This document shows positions 42,995 through 54,239 of a stretch of 64,000 nucleotides of DNA, in pieces. The notes under the pieces are model-generated. The model saw nothing but the letters and a program-made list of their open reading frames with translations. It did no database searches and was not told the DNA's origin. Position 1 is the first letter of the stretch; each line of letters begins with the position of its first letter. A program made the translations under genes and the position numbers. The stretch comes from Dermanyssus gallinae (taxonomy: Eukaryota > Arthropoda > Arachnida > Mesostigmata > Dermanyssidae), in NCBI GenBank assembly GCA_003439945.1, contig QVRM01001255.1:104453-168452 (forward strand), in the 5' to 3' direction.

Positions 42995-45911
42995 AATCAT
43001 CATCGTATTTATTTCACTCATATTGAGTATGCATATAACATGAACAATTATACATATTATACAATTATACACTCAGCTGCTCGCGGCATGTTATTCGAGA
43101 GAGGCAGTGCAGTGATCTCTTTGCAAGGGCCAGGCAGGCAGATGCATGAAACTTAGTACACGCCTGAGAGCATAGTCGACAGACGCAGTCGGTGTACTCT
43201 TCGTGGAAGCTCGTATTCGAACAAACCAGGTGATGATAGCCATGAACTATGTATCTGGTATAGACGTGGCGATTGTCACACGCAAGACCAGACCAGAGGT
43301 GAGAGGCCCTGAAAATATCCAGGTCTCCGACCTCTCGTCGGACTTGTTCAACTTTATTTTCCCATTTCGAGATAAAGCTCTCGAATGGTACTGTACGCGG
43401 CGTCTTCAACCTCAATCGAATTATCTCAACAACTGCTGCACAGCCTGACATTAGGTACACAAAGCGGCTCAATGCCCGCATTGACAGGCAAAGTACTCGC
43501 TTCATGTACATTGTAAAACACCTTTCAAGCAAACCAAAGTTTGCCCGAGTGAGGTGTTCCCATACTCTGTCAAGACCATACATCAGCGCCGGAACAACCT
43601 TGAGGTAGAAAAGCGCCACTGCCGTCGGGGCGGACAGTCGCCGGACATCGCCTATTTCTCCATAAAGAGAAATTAGGGCTGTGCGCGCTGTCTTGACGAT
43701 GTGAGCAGTGAAGGTCGTCCCAGTATAATGAAGCCGAAGCCCCAGATACCGGAAAGAGTTAACGAATTCCAAGGATTGGCCGCCGCAACGTATAACGTCT
43801 ATAGCAGTCAATCGACCTCCTCTTCTGAATTTCATAGCCTTGGTCTTCATGGCGTTTATTTCCAGCCCTCTTAAGACAAGGAACACCTCCGCCAGAGAAG
43901 TGATGCGCTTGATGGCACCCAGGTCGTGATGAGCGACCACTATGTCATCTGCGTACATCACAACTGTGGCCTTCTGGAACTCTTGTCGAATATAATCAAC
44001 AAAATCGGCAAGCAGAAGAGTGAAGGAGACGCAGCTCAATGGGTCGCCTTGCGGGGTTCCCACATTTTGCCTTACCTGCAACACTTCCTGCTCACCTTGT
44101 ACCAGTAAGGTGTCCTCATCAAAGAAACTGTAAATTACGCTTAGAAGAGAGCCACCAACCCCTGCGTATCGGAATGACTTCACCAAGAGATCTCGAGGTG
44201 CTTTGTCGAAAGCCTTGACGCAGTCTATAAAGACTGCATACAAATGGCCTCCGGGCTTTGCCACAGCTCGCTCTATCTCTGACTGAAGCACATGGATTGC
44301 ATCACGCGTTCCTCGACCTCTTCGAAAGCCGAATTGCTCCGGGGGAAGGGTCTGGTCGACAACGTACTCGATCCGTTTTATAACCAATTTGCAGAAGATC
44401 TTCTTCAGCGTCCTTTCATACGCTATACCGCGGTATAAGTTTGGGTCTCGTCTGTCATCACCATGCTTACCCTTAAATAAAAGAGAAAGCCTGGCGATAT
44501 GCCAGGCTCCTGGCATTTGTCCCCTCTTCATGATCTCGTTGAAGAAATCACAAAGATGGTTTGCCAAAAGTGGCTCAGACTGCACCCAGTGCTCATAGTA
44601 CACGTGGTCTGACCCCGCACTCTTTCCTCTCGGAAGAGAGTGCAGAACCTGACTTACTTCTTCTACCTCAAAGGGCAGATTCATAGTATCCTGCTCCAAT
44701 GTGAGCGGGTGCTCAATCATTGGAGCCAGGCGTACCGTCTCGCGGTTATATAGAAGACCGGTCAGGTGACTCGTTACCTGTTCGTCGCTGAGCAGGTGGT
44801 TCGCCGCCCTACGAGGCCGTACGACGTAGGCTGAGGGCTTGCGCTCCGCTCTTTCGAGCAGTCGGATTTCCTCCCGCCTAGCGTATTCACGCTTGTGGTC
44901 AAGGCATAGCTTTATGTAAGCTTTTCTACTATTAAAGTAGTCAAGCCTGCGTCTGGCTAGCAGCTGTGGTGGTGCCTTTACCCTCGCTTGGCGCAAAAGC
45001 TCGAGCACCCCACGGTGGGCGAGATAGCAAGCCTGAGAAAACCACTGTCGTGATCTCCTCTGCCCCGGTCTCTTCCACCTGACTGCACTTCTCATGGTTT
45101 TCTCTAGCAGTTCACAACAAGTATCCACATCACAGCTCAACTCGAGGCTATCAACCTCTAATAGTTGAAGGTCAACACGTCTCGGGACAACTAGGTGTGG
45201 GTCGCCTTGCTGCTTAAACCAGATATCTGGAATATTCGCGACTGCTGACACCGGTAGGTGCTTCCTTGCAGCCACCTCGAGAACATCGAAGCTTTCAACT
45301 TCGCCATCGACAAGGTTGTGAAACACTAAGTCAATGGTGCTGCTTCCGTTATGACTTATATACGTGTGGTCTTCGCGTGCATTTGCACATCTCAGACCAA
45401 AGTATTCCATCAACTGGAGCAGCACCTCTCCTTTATCGTTAGTAGCCCCACCATCAATACGGGCATTGAAGTCGCCACCGACGATGGTTGGCATAGACAG
45501 GTCGAAACCTGATATAGCGGAACTCACCGTGTCAGCGACCTCTGCCGAGACAAGATGTGGGGGGAGGTAGAAGACGGCTATGTTCACCCTCATAGAAGAG
45601 AGACCCACATAGAAATCGTTCTTCCTCACACATTGCGCCGACGGTAAACGTTTATGTAGGTAGATTGATAATCCACCCACTTGGGTACCACGGCCTCCAG
45701 CAGGTAGAACTGCCAGCTGCTGGAACCCTCGGATATTATTGATATGCAGTTCCTCCCGCTGGTAGGTCTCCGTAAGGAGTGCAATGTCCACCGACGTAAG
45801 CATGTCAACTGGCGCTAGGTCTATTGCTCCTCTTAGTCCCTCACAGTTCCAAAGAAGCAGCCGCAGAGACCTAGTAGTCTCCACGTTAGCATATCTAGGT
45901 CTGTTCAGTCA
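42995..45911 (-). mobile_element. LINE-A, longest copy
   Basis: This is a non-LTR retrotransposon with one long endonuclease-RT ORF. The 3' untranslated region has the palindrome ACTCATATTGAGT (43016-43028), AATAAA (43013-43008) and a short GATGATGAT-type end. No ORF1 is seen upstream, where the sequence reaches a (TA)n tract by 46145. Broken copies in this window are at 459, 16310, 28400, 30200, 31517, 32081 and 33838. Confidence 0.92.
43065..45884 (-). CDS. LINE-A endonuclease / reverse transcriptase polyprotein
   Basis: The open frame has 939 codons and no stop. The APE-type endonuclease (residues 1-220) shows LLLWNCEG, LLTETY, IVGGDFNARIDG and STIDLVFHN, and ends near KHLPV. The RT (about 430-720) shows LSLLFKGKHG, EQFGFRRGRGTRDAIHVL, VFIDCVKAFDKAPRDLL, GTPQGDPLSCVSFTLLLADF and VVMYADDIVVAH; both catalytic Asp motifs are kept. 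A Cys/His knuckle (CVCRLCSQACTKFHASAC) is near the end. It would nick target DNA and copy its own RNA there. The first in-frame ATG is at 45803 (Met-28), inside the endonuclease. Upstream is GTG and then a TGA at about 45911, so the start is unclear: non-AUG initiation, re-initiation or 5' truncation. Likely young. Confidence 0.92.
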   Translation of the reverse strand: METTRSLRLLLWNCEGLRGAIDLAPVDMLTSVDIALLTETYQREELHINNIRGFQQLAVLPAGGRGTQVGGLSIYLHKRLPSAQCVRKNDFYVGLSSMRVNIAVFYLPPHLVSAEVADTVSSAISGFDLSMPTIVGGDFNARIDGGATNDKGEVLLQLMEYFGLRCANAREDHTYISHNGSSTIDLVFHNLVDGEVESFDVLEVAARKHLPVSAVANIPDIWFKQQGDPHLVVPRRVDLQLLEVDSLELSCDVDTCCELLEKTMRSAVRWKRPGQRRSRQWFSQACYLAHRGVLELLRQARVKAPPQLLARRRLDYFNSRKAYIKLCLDHKREYARREEIRLLERAERKPSAYVVRPRRAANHLLSDEQVTSHLTGLLYNRETVRLAPMIEHPLTLEQDTMNLPFEVEEVSQVLHSLPRGKSAGSDHVYYEHWVQSEPLLANHLCDFFNEIMKRGQMPGAWHIARLSLLFKGKHGDDRRDPNLYRGIAYERTLKKIFCKLVIKRIEYVVDQTLPPEQFGFRRGRGTRDAIHVLQSEIERAVAKPGGHLYAVFIDCVKAFDKAPRDLLVKSFRYAGVGGSLLSVIYSFFDEDTLLVQGEQEVLQVRQNVGTPQGDPLSCVSFTLLLADFVDYIRQEFQKATVVMYADDIVVAHHDLGAIKRITSLAEVFLVLRGLEINAMKTKAMKFRRGGRLTAIDVIRCGGQSLEFVNSFRYLGLRLHYTGTTFTAHIVKTARTALISLYGEIGDVRRLSAPTAVALFYLKVVPALMYGLDRVWEHLTRANFGLLERCFTMYMKRVLCLSMRALSRFVYLMSGCAAVVEIIRLRLKTPRTVPFESFISKWENKVEQVRREVGDLDIFRASHLWSGLACDNRHVYTRYIVHGYHHLVCSNTSFHEEYTDCVCRLCSQACTKFHASACLALAKRSLHCLSRITCREQLSV

Positions 45912-46103
45912 CTTGCGAGAGTATGCACATAAATATACGCACTTAGTATGACTATGTCGCCCGGTTTAGTTTTTTTTACCGGAGCGTGTATTGAAATGTA
46001 TATCTTTTAAGGACTAACAATATATCGCTCTTCCTTACAATCTCCTCTTTCCATATAACTCTCTCTTTACACACAGTGGACTTAATGTATATCCACAGTG
46101 CAC

Positions 46104-46104
<1 letters not shown>

Positions 46105-46145
<41 letters not shown>
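46105..46145. repeat. (TA)n microsatellite
   Basis: TA run upstream of the repeat-protein gene. Confidence 0.9.
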
Positions 46146-46147
<2 letters not shown>

Positions 46148-46466
46148 CCATTGTGTGCGCGGAACCGGCGCATTATTGCCCTGCCAGTCCAGGAATTGAA
46201 CGGGTAGAGTGCAGACGTGTGACTAACAGTGTCATACTTCATTCGATTGCTTTCAGTTGGTGCTCACGGACGGTCATCGGTGAGATGTCAGCCTAAGTAA
46301 CGACTCTATTATCACGCTACAACAGTGGCCATAATAATAGTGGGTCATGAATCTGCAATTATGGCTCAATTGCTAAAATGCTCGCTTCAGTGTTCCTGAT
46401 CGGCTAGAAGACAGTGCGATTTCCAGTGACAACTTAGTGAGGCCAATTTCTCAGCATTTCGCAAAG

Positions 46467-47186
46467 ATGAAGCTGGTGCCGTCGTCTTCGATGCTGTGTC
46501 TCCTGCTAGAACTCAGTTCCCTCACGAGAACGGATGCCCTCTTTTTGGGTAGCCTGATCATTCCAAACATTGGCCAGTGGTTGGCAACTATGTCCATACT
46601 ACTCTTAGGCATGTCAACCGTTTCCCAGTTAACGGGTTTTTTGGGGTTTGAATACACAGGCAAAAACATGGATTTTGTACATAGTGTAACACCAGAGCCA
46701 CCCAGTCTTCGACCAGTGCCTTTGGACGACCCAGACCCACCACGTCAGGGACCTTATGTTAGACCCATGAGGCCCCGATTTGGGTTCGGCCGTAGGCCCC
46801 AATTCGGGCCCGACCACACGCCTGCGCTTAGACCTATGAGGCCCCGATTCGGGCCCGACCACGCGCCTGAGTTCAGACCTATGAGGCCCCGATTCGGGCA
46901 CAGTCGTAGGCCCCGGGTCGGGCCCGACCACGGGTCTGGTTTTAGACCTATGAGGCCCCGATTTAAGCATGACCGTAGGTCCCGGTTCGGGCCCGGCCAC
47001 GGGCCTAGTTTTAGACCCATGAGGCCCCGATCCGGGCACCGCTCTCGCCCACGCCAAGACGAAGAGGCCCAACAGGAGGAGAAAGTGAATACAGCGCAGC
47101 AACAACCCACGACCAATGTTACAGCTTCGCCACACGTGTTTCGGTCGGTCGCTGCGTCGACCCCCGCGGCACCACACGACCCCTAA
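46467..47186 (+). CDS. Secretory-type Pro/Arg-rich repeat protein (uncharacterised)
   Basis: This is a single 239-codon ORF. The start ATG at 46467 has A at -3. The upstream frame is also open, but only from a GTG. The N-terminus is signal-peptide-like (MKLVPSSSMLCLLLELSSLT), followed by a second hydrophobic stretch (about residues 28-55). Residues about 70-100 are proline-rich, then five RPMRPR units recur. Most are 23 residues long and of the form RPMRPRFG-x(4-8)-RFGPDH-x-P-x-F; one is shorter by eight residues. The tail is acidic/Gln-rich, then Ser/Thr/Ala-rich. The charge is strongly basic. AATAAA follows at 47350. No family was recognised. By composition it could be a multi-peptide antimicrobial precursor, a cuticle or silk component, or a low-complexity host protein. 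The minus strand is also open here because of the GC-rich repeat. Confidence 0.65.
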   Translation: MKLVPSSSMLCLLLELSSLTRTDALFLGSLIIPNIGQWLATMSILLLGMSTVSQLTGFLGFEYTGKNMDFVHSVTPEPPSLRPVPLDDPDPPRQGPYVRPMRPRFGFGRRPQFGPDHTPALRPMRPRFGPDHAPEFRPMRPRFGHSRRPRVGPDHGSGFRPMRPRFKHDRRSRFGPGHGPSFRPMRPRSGHRSRPRQDEEAQQEEKVNTAQQQPTTNVTASPHVFRSVAASTPAAPHDP

Positions 47187-47349
47187 CCGCTAGCGTTGTT
47201 CAAATTAGCCAACGCGAACACGTATTCTCGTTCGAGAGTGTCGCTCTCCCGAATGTTTGGCTTCCATGTACCGGTTTCCAGGTTAACGTGTGTGTGTGTA
47301 TGTGTATATATATGTATTTATATGCCTATGAAAGTATTAGTAAATACTA

Positions 47350-47355
47350 AATAAA
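47350..47355 (+). promoter_or_regulatory. Candidate polyadenylation signal of the repeat-protein gene
   Basis: AATAAA lies 164 bp after the stop codon. Confidence 0.4.
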
Positions 47356-47430
47356 GTAAAATAATACTTTATCATTTGTGAATATAAGCCAATAAACAGT
47401 AAGTCATGTAATTTAAAAACAAGTATATGT

Positions 47431-47431
47431 A

Positions 47432-47505
<74 letters not shown>
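47431..47505. repeat. (TA)n microsatellite
   Basis: Long TA run downstream of the repeat-protein gene. Confidence 0.95.
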
Positions 47506-47507
<2 letters not shown>

Positions 47508-47509
47508 AT

Positions 47510-48883
47510 ACGAACGATACATATACACAAGTAAATCATTAATGTAAACCTTTATCGCTTGTTTTTTTTTTAATTATTTGATCAATTTCTCTCGAGCTCG
47601 GTTACTCTATTGTATGTGACTCTGTACGCGTCACCTAGCTTTAGGTACCACCAAGAGGTGGTTGGTATCTTCGCTAAAATATTTGAAAAGGTTCATGTGT
47701 ACACCTCTAGACAAGCTATATGATTCGCTAGTGCACATACAACATCACATGCACACGTCACTCGCGCATGTTTCGACGAAAGATAGATAACTCGACTTCC
47801 TCACTCAGTGCAGTGTTAGTGATCAACCCTTTTTGTTTGGCAATTACCAAAAACCTACATACGTCTTAGCCTATACACGATACATCATACTTCGGTCACG
47901 TCTCGCAACCTGACGGCGCACGGAACGCGCGACGAAGGGAACCAACAACAGTCTACAAATTTACACTCAGTCTTTACCGATCTAGACGTACGCTCAGCTA
48001 CTATGACGACAAACGGCGAATGTAAGGCCGGGCTTCTACCTACCAGGACACCAACGACCGACCAGGACACCAAGCCCGACCAACCACGTCAACCGCCACG
48101 ACCGTGAGTGCCGTACCGGGTTACCCGCTCGCGGACCAACCAACCATCGTTCCGCCGACGGATGTTGCCGATGATGCTTCCACACTCACTCCGGGCCGAC
48201 GGCGGTTCAGCTACGCGGACCAATAAATGGCTGCGAGAATGCAGGAGAACCGCCGGTCTCAACATAATTTACTGGTTCACTAAGATCATGCTACCTGACT
48301 TCCAGTCCGCCATCGTTCTCGTTCTGTCCGCCCGAACATGCCGTCCGACCACCACTCCATTCCGTCCACGAACTGGTCCGAAAGACCAGCAATCGCCACA
48401 ATAACAACAACAACAGTTGTTTTTTGTTGGCGAGCGTCACGGTGCCTACGGCATTTCCTTATGTAACGTTTAGTAGTAAGCTACCCAGGACAATTATGTT
48501 ATTTATTACCCAGGACAGGGTCGACTGAAAGAGTTTAGGATTCGAGAACGAGGGTTTCCACCGCGGGGGGGGGGAGTGCACGCCCGTTCAACGCTATCCC
48601 GGACTACAAAGGCTCTACCTCTACGCGAGCGAGCGACGTATCAAGAGACAACAACCCTGCAGCCACCGACAATAGATCAATCGGGCACAAAACGGTTACT
48701 GTAAGATTGATCCTATACGATCATCTCATGGAACTCAGTCAGGATAATTGCATATGTCTTAAAAATACTGTGAGTGCATGCACAAATAATAAGCAGCAAT
48801 CTAGCAAGTATAGCCGTACAGTACAGAATCCCTAAGTATATCCACATTATACTCCCAGATTGACAATTGTTTATTAGGGATTA
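47510..48883. other. No gene recognised
   Basis: A GC-richer block at 47880-48420 has a 98-codon frame of no known type. A (CAA)n patch facing TTG repeats lies near 48398-48432, and a short poly(G) at 48563-48572. Confidence 0.4.
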
Positions 48884-50335
48884 TGTCCAGTTAACAAAGC
48901 AAAGGTGATTCAAAGCAAACTATATGCTCAATATCTCATCATTCATTCCTTTATAATCGAGACGCACATTTGGCTGTAGAAGAACCATAAGCTCAAATAC
49001 TATATCAAATGGTATAGCGTTGCGGCCCGATTGTGTTGAAAGCGGTACAAGAATTACATTTTCAATCATTTAAAAGTCGGTAGTGACAAGATAATCAATT
49101 ACAAGTACAAAACCAGCTTTATAGATAGAATCAGTATTCTGAAACTATGACTTGCGAAGGACTGCACGCATTTTGATTGCAAGGAGTCAGATGGGTAAAG
49201 TTGTGGCCCAATCACCGGCCAGTCCACCTGAAAATAGATGCAGATAAAGCGCATATATTACCCCCCCCCATGTTACCCCCGGTCATAAAGTGCCCCATAC
49301 TATCCCCCGTGTTACCCCGCATGCGTCTGTCATGTTGTGTTCTCTCTTGAAGCTCTACCTATATAAATTTGGTGGCGAGAGGATTCACACGATAGATAAG
49401 GTCTCAGTTCAGCAACCTGTACAGATAATTTAGCTGTCGTGTTCTGTGTTTAATTCCAACGAGGCAGCTGTGTGATAGACTTCCTTTTCTGGGTCATTCG
49501 AAAGCGGTATTTACGAGCTATTTGTGTGTCCAGAAAGGTGTTCTGTAAAAATGGATTTAACTTGATTTTGACTTCAAATTGGACTTGCGGCGTGTATGAA
49601 AATATATTAACAAAGTCTACAGTAGAAAACTCACTAAGGCAATGCTTCATTCAGCACGACTTTTCAAACGACTAGCGAGCATAATTTGACTACTGACGAA
49701 CTAAATCGACATTTTGCTAAAGTTAGATATAAAACTTTGAGTTCGTTAATTTGTCGTGTAATGATGGGTACCTCCTTAACGAACTACAACCCAAAGAGGT
49801 CGAATCATTTTCGTACGCGCAGGCCTCTGATGTTGAAGGAGCGATAAAAGACTTGAATGGTCTGGTGGAGTTATGGATGTTTTAAGAAAACTATTAAGAT
49901 TAGTCCCCTCCGCTATTGCAGCCCCTTTGGCAATATTAATTATTCTCTCTTCTAAATACGGCTATTTTCCTAGATGTTTGAGATCTACCAATGTAGTTCA
50001 TTAGACACAAGTAAAGAGGACAGGTGTCTGACGTCCAGCTACGGTCATATATCCATTGTTGACTATATTTCAAAGATCTTTGAAACAGGCTACAGAGCTC
50101 AACTCTTTACTTGAAAGAGACTGACTTTTTTGTCCGTCAAACAGACCACTTCCGCTTTTGCCAGAGCCGGTCGAAGCCCCAGCATAGCTGTATCTGGCCG
50201 AAATAAACCAGGCATTTTTAGAAGTGTCCCCCGACGTGGCCTCTTTCTTTAATTGTCTTGACGACGGATTGTTTACCCAGAGTTGGCTCACTTGTGTTGC
50301 ACATTCTCTACAGCTAGCTGGTTTAGGTCCATCTT

Positions 50336-50373
<38 letters not shown>

Positions 50374-50857
50374 GTACGAATATTGCGGCCGTCCGGGTGA
50401 TGTCGCGGGACCTGCGAGATACTCAAACTGTCGTAGTGCTGATGATGATTAGTTGAGGACCGTCGCGGGTGTGGGCAAGGAGTAACTTGGTGTTGTGGTG
50501 CTTTGTAAGGGCGGTGCGTGTGGTGGCGTTGCGGTCAGCGTGATAATCACTGTCCTGTGGATGAGGTCAAACGGCTATGCCGTAGTTCTATTGCTATGCC
50601 GAGACGGCTATGTGGCTCAGCACGACAGTAACTCAAACCCCGAAGAAAGAAGAACACACAGGCGTACGCCAATCACTTAGCAAGACAGAGAAAAACATAG
50701 TACTAAAAAAATATACCTTTCTATTGATATCAACACACAGACACACATTGATATCAGCGTGGACAAGGTCTCATAACCGTTCGGGGCGCTACAATGCCTG
50801 CAGATGAGTCGAAATATGCTGATAATAAAGAATATGCTGCAGATGCTTTCAACAACA
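48884..50857. repeat. Tandem duplication of about 2 kb, unit 1
   Basis: It is repeated as 50861-52824 at an offset of 1,977 bp. The two units differ at a few bases (for example near 49037 and 50688) and by 10 bp in an internal TA run. It contains a decayed LINE fragment and no intact gene. Confidence 0.97.
49840..50110 (+). mobile_element. Jockey/CR1-like LINE fragment inside unit 1
   Basis: With shifts it reads AAPLAILIILSSKYGYFPRC, LRSTNVV, then SSYGHISIVDYISKIFETG and YRAQL. The pattern matches the RT region G-x-F-P-x-x-x-K-x-A-x-V-x-P ... N-Y-R-P-I-S-x-L-x-x-x-S-K-I-F-E. The same fragment is at 51817-52087 in unit 2. Confidence 0.6.
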
Positions 50858-50860
50858 TTG

Positions 50861-52824
50861 TGTCCAGTTAACAAAGCAAAGGTGATTCAAAGCAAACTAT
50901 ATGCTCAATATCTCATCATTCATTCCTTTATAATCGAGACGCACATTTGGCTGTAGAAGAACCATAAGCTCAAATACTATATCAAATGGTATAGCGTTGC
51001 GGCCCGATTGTGATGAAAGCGGTACAAGAATTACATTTTCAATCATTTAAAAGTCGGTAGTGACAAGATAATCAATTACAAGTACAAAACCAGCTTTATA
51101 GATAGAATCAGTATTCTGAAACTATGACTTGCGAAGGACTGCACGCATTTTGATTGCAAGGAGTCAGATGGGTAAAGTTGTGGCCCAATCACCGGCCAGT
51201 CCACCTGAAAATAGATGCAGATAAAGCGCATATATTACCCCCCCCCATGTTACCCCCGGTCATAAAGTGCCCCATACTATCCCCCGTGTTACCCCGCATG
51301 CGTCTGTCATGTTGTGTTCTCTCTTGAAGCTCTACCTATATAAATTTGGTGGCGAGAGGATTCACACGATAGATAAGGTCTCAGTTCAGCAACCTGTACA
51401 GATAATTTAGCTGTCGTGTTCTGTGTTTAATTCCAACGAGGCAGCTGTGTGATAGACTTCCTTTTCTGGGTCATTCGAAAGCGGTATTTACGAGCTATTT
51501 GTGTGTCCAGAAAGGTGTTCTGTAAAAATGGATTTAACTTGATTTTGACTTCAAATTGGACTTGCGGCGTGTATGAAAATATATTAACAAAGTCTACAGT
51601 AGAAAACTCACTAAGGCAATGCTTCATTCAGCACGACTTTTCAAACGACTAGCGAGCATAATTTGACTACTGACGAACTAAATCGACATTTTGCTAAAGT
51701 TAGATATAAAACTTTGAGTTCGTTAATTTGTCGTGTAATGATGGGTACCTCCTTAACGAACTACAACCCAAAGAGGTCGAATCATTTTCGTACGCGCAGG
51801 CCTCTGATGTTGAAGGAGCGATAAAAGACTTGAATGGTCTGGTGGAGTTATGGATGTTTTAAGAAAACTATTAAGATTAGTCCCCTCCGCTATTGCAGCC
51901 CCTTTGGCAATATTAATTATTCTCTCTTCTAAATACGGCTATTTTCCTAGATGTTTGAGATCTACCAATGTAGTTCATTAGACACAAGTAAAGAGGACAG
52001 GTGTCTGACGTCCAGCTACGGTCATATATCCATTGTTGACTATATTTCAAAGATCTTTGAAACAGGCTACAGAGCTCAACTCTTTACTTGAAAGAGACTG
52101 ACTTTTTTGTCCGTCAAACAGACCACTTCCGCTTTTGCCAGAGCCGGTCGAAGCCCCAGCATAGCTGTATCTGGCCGAAATAAACCAGGCATTTTTAGAA
52201 GTGTCCCCCGACGTGGCCTCTTTCTTTAATTGTCTTGACGACGGATTGTTTACCCAGAGTTGGCTCACTTGTGTTGCACATTCTCTACAGCTAGCTGGTT
52301 TAGGTCCATCTTCAATATATATATATATATATATATAGACGTACGAATATTGCGGCCGTCCGGGTGATGTCGCGGGACCTGCGAGATACTCAAACTGTCG
52401 TAGTGCTGATGATGATTAGTTGAGGACCGTCGCGGGTGTGGGCAAGGAGTAACTTGGTGTTGTGGTGCTTTGTAAGGGCGGTGCGTGTGGTGGCGTTGCG
52501 GTCAGCGTGATAATCACTGTCCTGTGGATGAGGTCAAACGGCTATGCCGTAGTTCTATTGCTATGCCGAGACGGCTATGTGGCTCAGCACGACAGTAACT
52601 CAAACCCCGAAGAAAGAAGAACACACAGGCGTACGCCAATCACGTAGCAAGACAGAGAAAAACATAGTACTAAAAAAATATACCTTTCTATTGATATCAA
52701 CACACAGACACACATTGATATCAGCGTGGACAAGGTCTCATAACCGTTCGGGGCGCTACAATGCCTGCAGATGAGTCGAAATATGCTGATAATAAAGAAT
52801 ATGCTGCAGATGCTTTCAACAACA
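50861..52824. repeat. Tandem duplication of about 2 kb, unit 2
   Basis: It is almost identical to unit 1. It begins at TGTCCAGTTAACAAAGC and ends in CTTTCAACAACA. Three bases (ttg) separate the units. Confidence 0.97.
51817..52087 (+). mobile_element. Jockey/CR1-like LINE fragment inside unit 2
   Basis: Duplicate of the fragment at 49840-50110, carried by the tandem duplication. Confidence 0.6.
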
Positions 52825-53926
52825 CGATATTACTGGTCAAACTAGAGGACCACATCGGCGCTGCAATATATCTTCAGGTCACTCGCGCAAAGCTTAGTTG
52901 TGCTTGCTAGCGTGACAAGCTAGCCGCAGCTTTCGCATTTTTCCTCAATGTACCGTCAGAGTGAGAGTTGTGGGGTAATAAGGGTCACTCTTAAATTAGA
53001 ATCGTGGCTTACTAGCCTAAAGATATGCGTTTCAGCTTTATTCTGTGGCTGGTTGTGGTATACTTTCTCCTACACTGAAAATGCACTTATTTAGATCCAA
53101 TACGCATAGTGTACCGCAAATTAGAGGGCTAGAAGACATTTGAAGCACCCTAGACGAAGCACGTAAGCGTAAAGAAAGATACATCGCCGATAAAAAAGTC
53201 CAGTGTTCGTACGGTGCCGCAGACGCCGGAGCAGCGGTCGATCGTGAAGAAACGACTCCCAGTGGGTGGAGAGCGACACCGTTTCGCAGCTGGGGCTGTG
53301 GTAAAGAAACATTGCCAGATCACTCATGCAAGTTGCTAATTATTTCTTCTATGTCGGTAGCTTCCGTTGGCGTCTCAAGAGGTGTCGACGTGTTTCCAGG
53401 TGACGCTTGACTTTATTCTTTCAGTCATGAGATCCTCGTTGTGTCCTATCCCAGTCTTCTAGTTCTGATACAGAATTATTCTGGACGGCATTTTTTGGCA
53501 AGCAGGCTATGTTTTCTATTTAGAACTGGCCCGCCCTATTTCACAATCCCCATTTTTTTGCCCAAATTTCGTTTTAGGCGGTTGTTGTAATCGTTTACTT
53601 AAAATGTCAGAATGAGTTCATTTAATGGTGTGTTTTGCATGTACGTTATATAGTTACGCACTACACATACGCGTCAGCTTTGCTCGTCATTGTGAACAGT
53701 TCCGTGTTCTTGCCAGTTTTTCCGACGCTGCTTCGCTCTAGCGGCATAAGCACTAGTAAATATTATATTTGCTATATCTAACGATTGAAACTAATAAAAG
53801 CATAGTTCATACTATAGCCATTCAGCTTCGTATGACATTACCAGTACTAAGCGTTCTAATTGAAACGGCGACAACTACGCAAACTGTGGCGGTATGGTAA
53901 AACGCTTTAATATGAATAATTTCTTA
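52825..53926. other. No gene recognised
   Basis: AT-rich spacer between the tandem duplication and the 3' end of TRMT6. Confidence 0.5.
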
Positions 53927-53932
53927 TTTATT
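53927..53932 (-). promoter_or_regulatory. Candidate polyadenylation signal of TRMT6
   Basis: AATAAA lies directly after the stop codon, which would give a very short 3' untranslated region. Confidence 0.4.
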
Positions 53933-53935
53933 TAC

Positions 53936-54046
53936 TTATTCACACTTGATTCCAGTGAGAACGTAGCCGGACGCGCCCTGCATGTTGATCTCTGGATGAG
54001 TTCGATTCTCGAGTACCTGGTAGCCACGAATCCAGCTTTCTGAAAT
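53936..54046 (-). CDS. TRMT6: TRMT6 exon 7 (C-terminus)
   Basis: The acceptor is TTCGCTCTAG|A. It encodes ISESWIRGYQVLENRTHPEI then NMQGASGYVLTGIKCE and TAA, the conserved family C-terminus. AATAAA (53932-53927) follows four bases after the stop. Confidence 0.92.
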   Translation of the reverse strand: MSESWIRGYQVLENRTHPEINMQGASGYVLTGIKCE

Positions 54047-54198
54047 CTAGAGCGAAGGAAACAGCATTTAATAAATAATGTAGCACTTAGCTGAAGATAT
54101 CGCTCAATGCATGCAGGTCCATCAAATATCATTGCGCTTTGTGGAACCACGTTTATCTTTGCAATTATTTCCAATGCACAATGGCCCATGTATGTATG

Positions 54199-54239
<41 letters not shown>

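Noticed and set aside
46629..47177. 182-codon minus-strand frame opposite the RPMRPR gene
   Set aside because: It is a shadow of a GC-rich tandem repeat. Its start is not an ATG in good context, and the plus strand has the signal-like start and poly(A) signal.
50070..50426. 118-codon minus-strand frame reading through (TA)n
   Set aside because: It is antisense to a decayed LINE and crosses a microsatellite whose length differs between the two tandem units.
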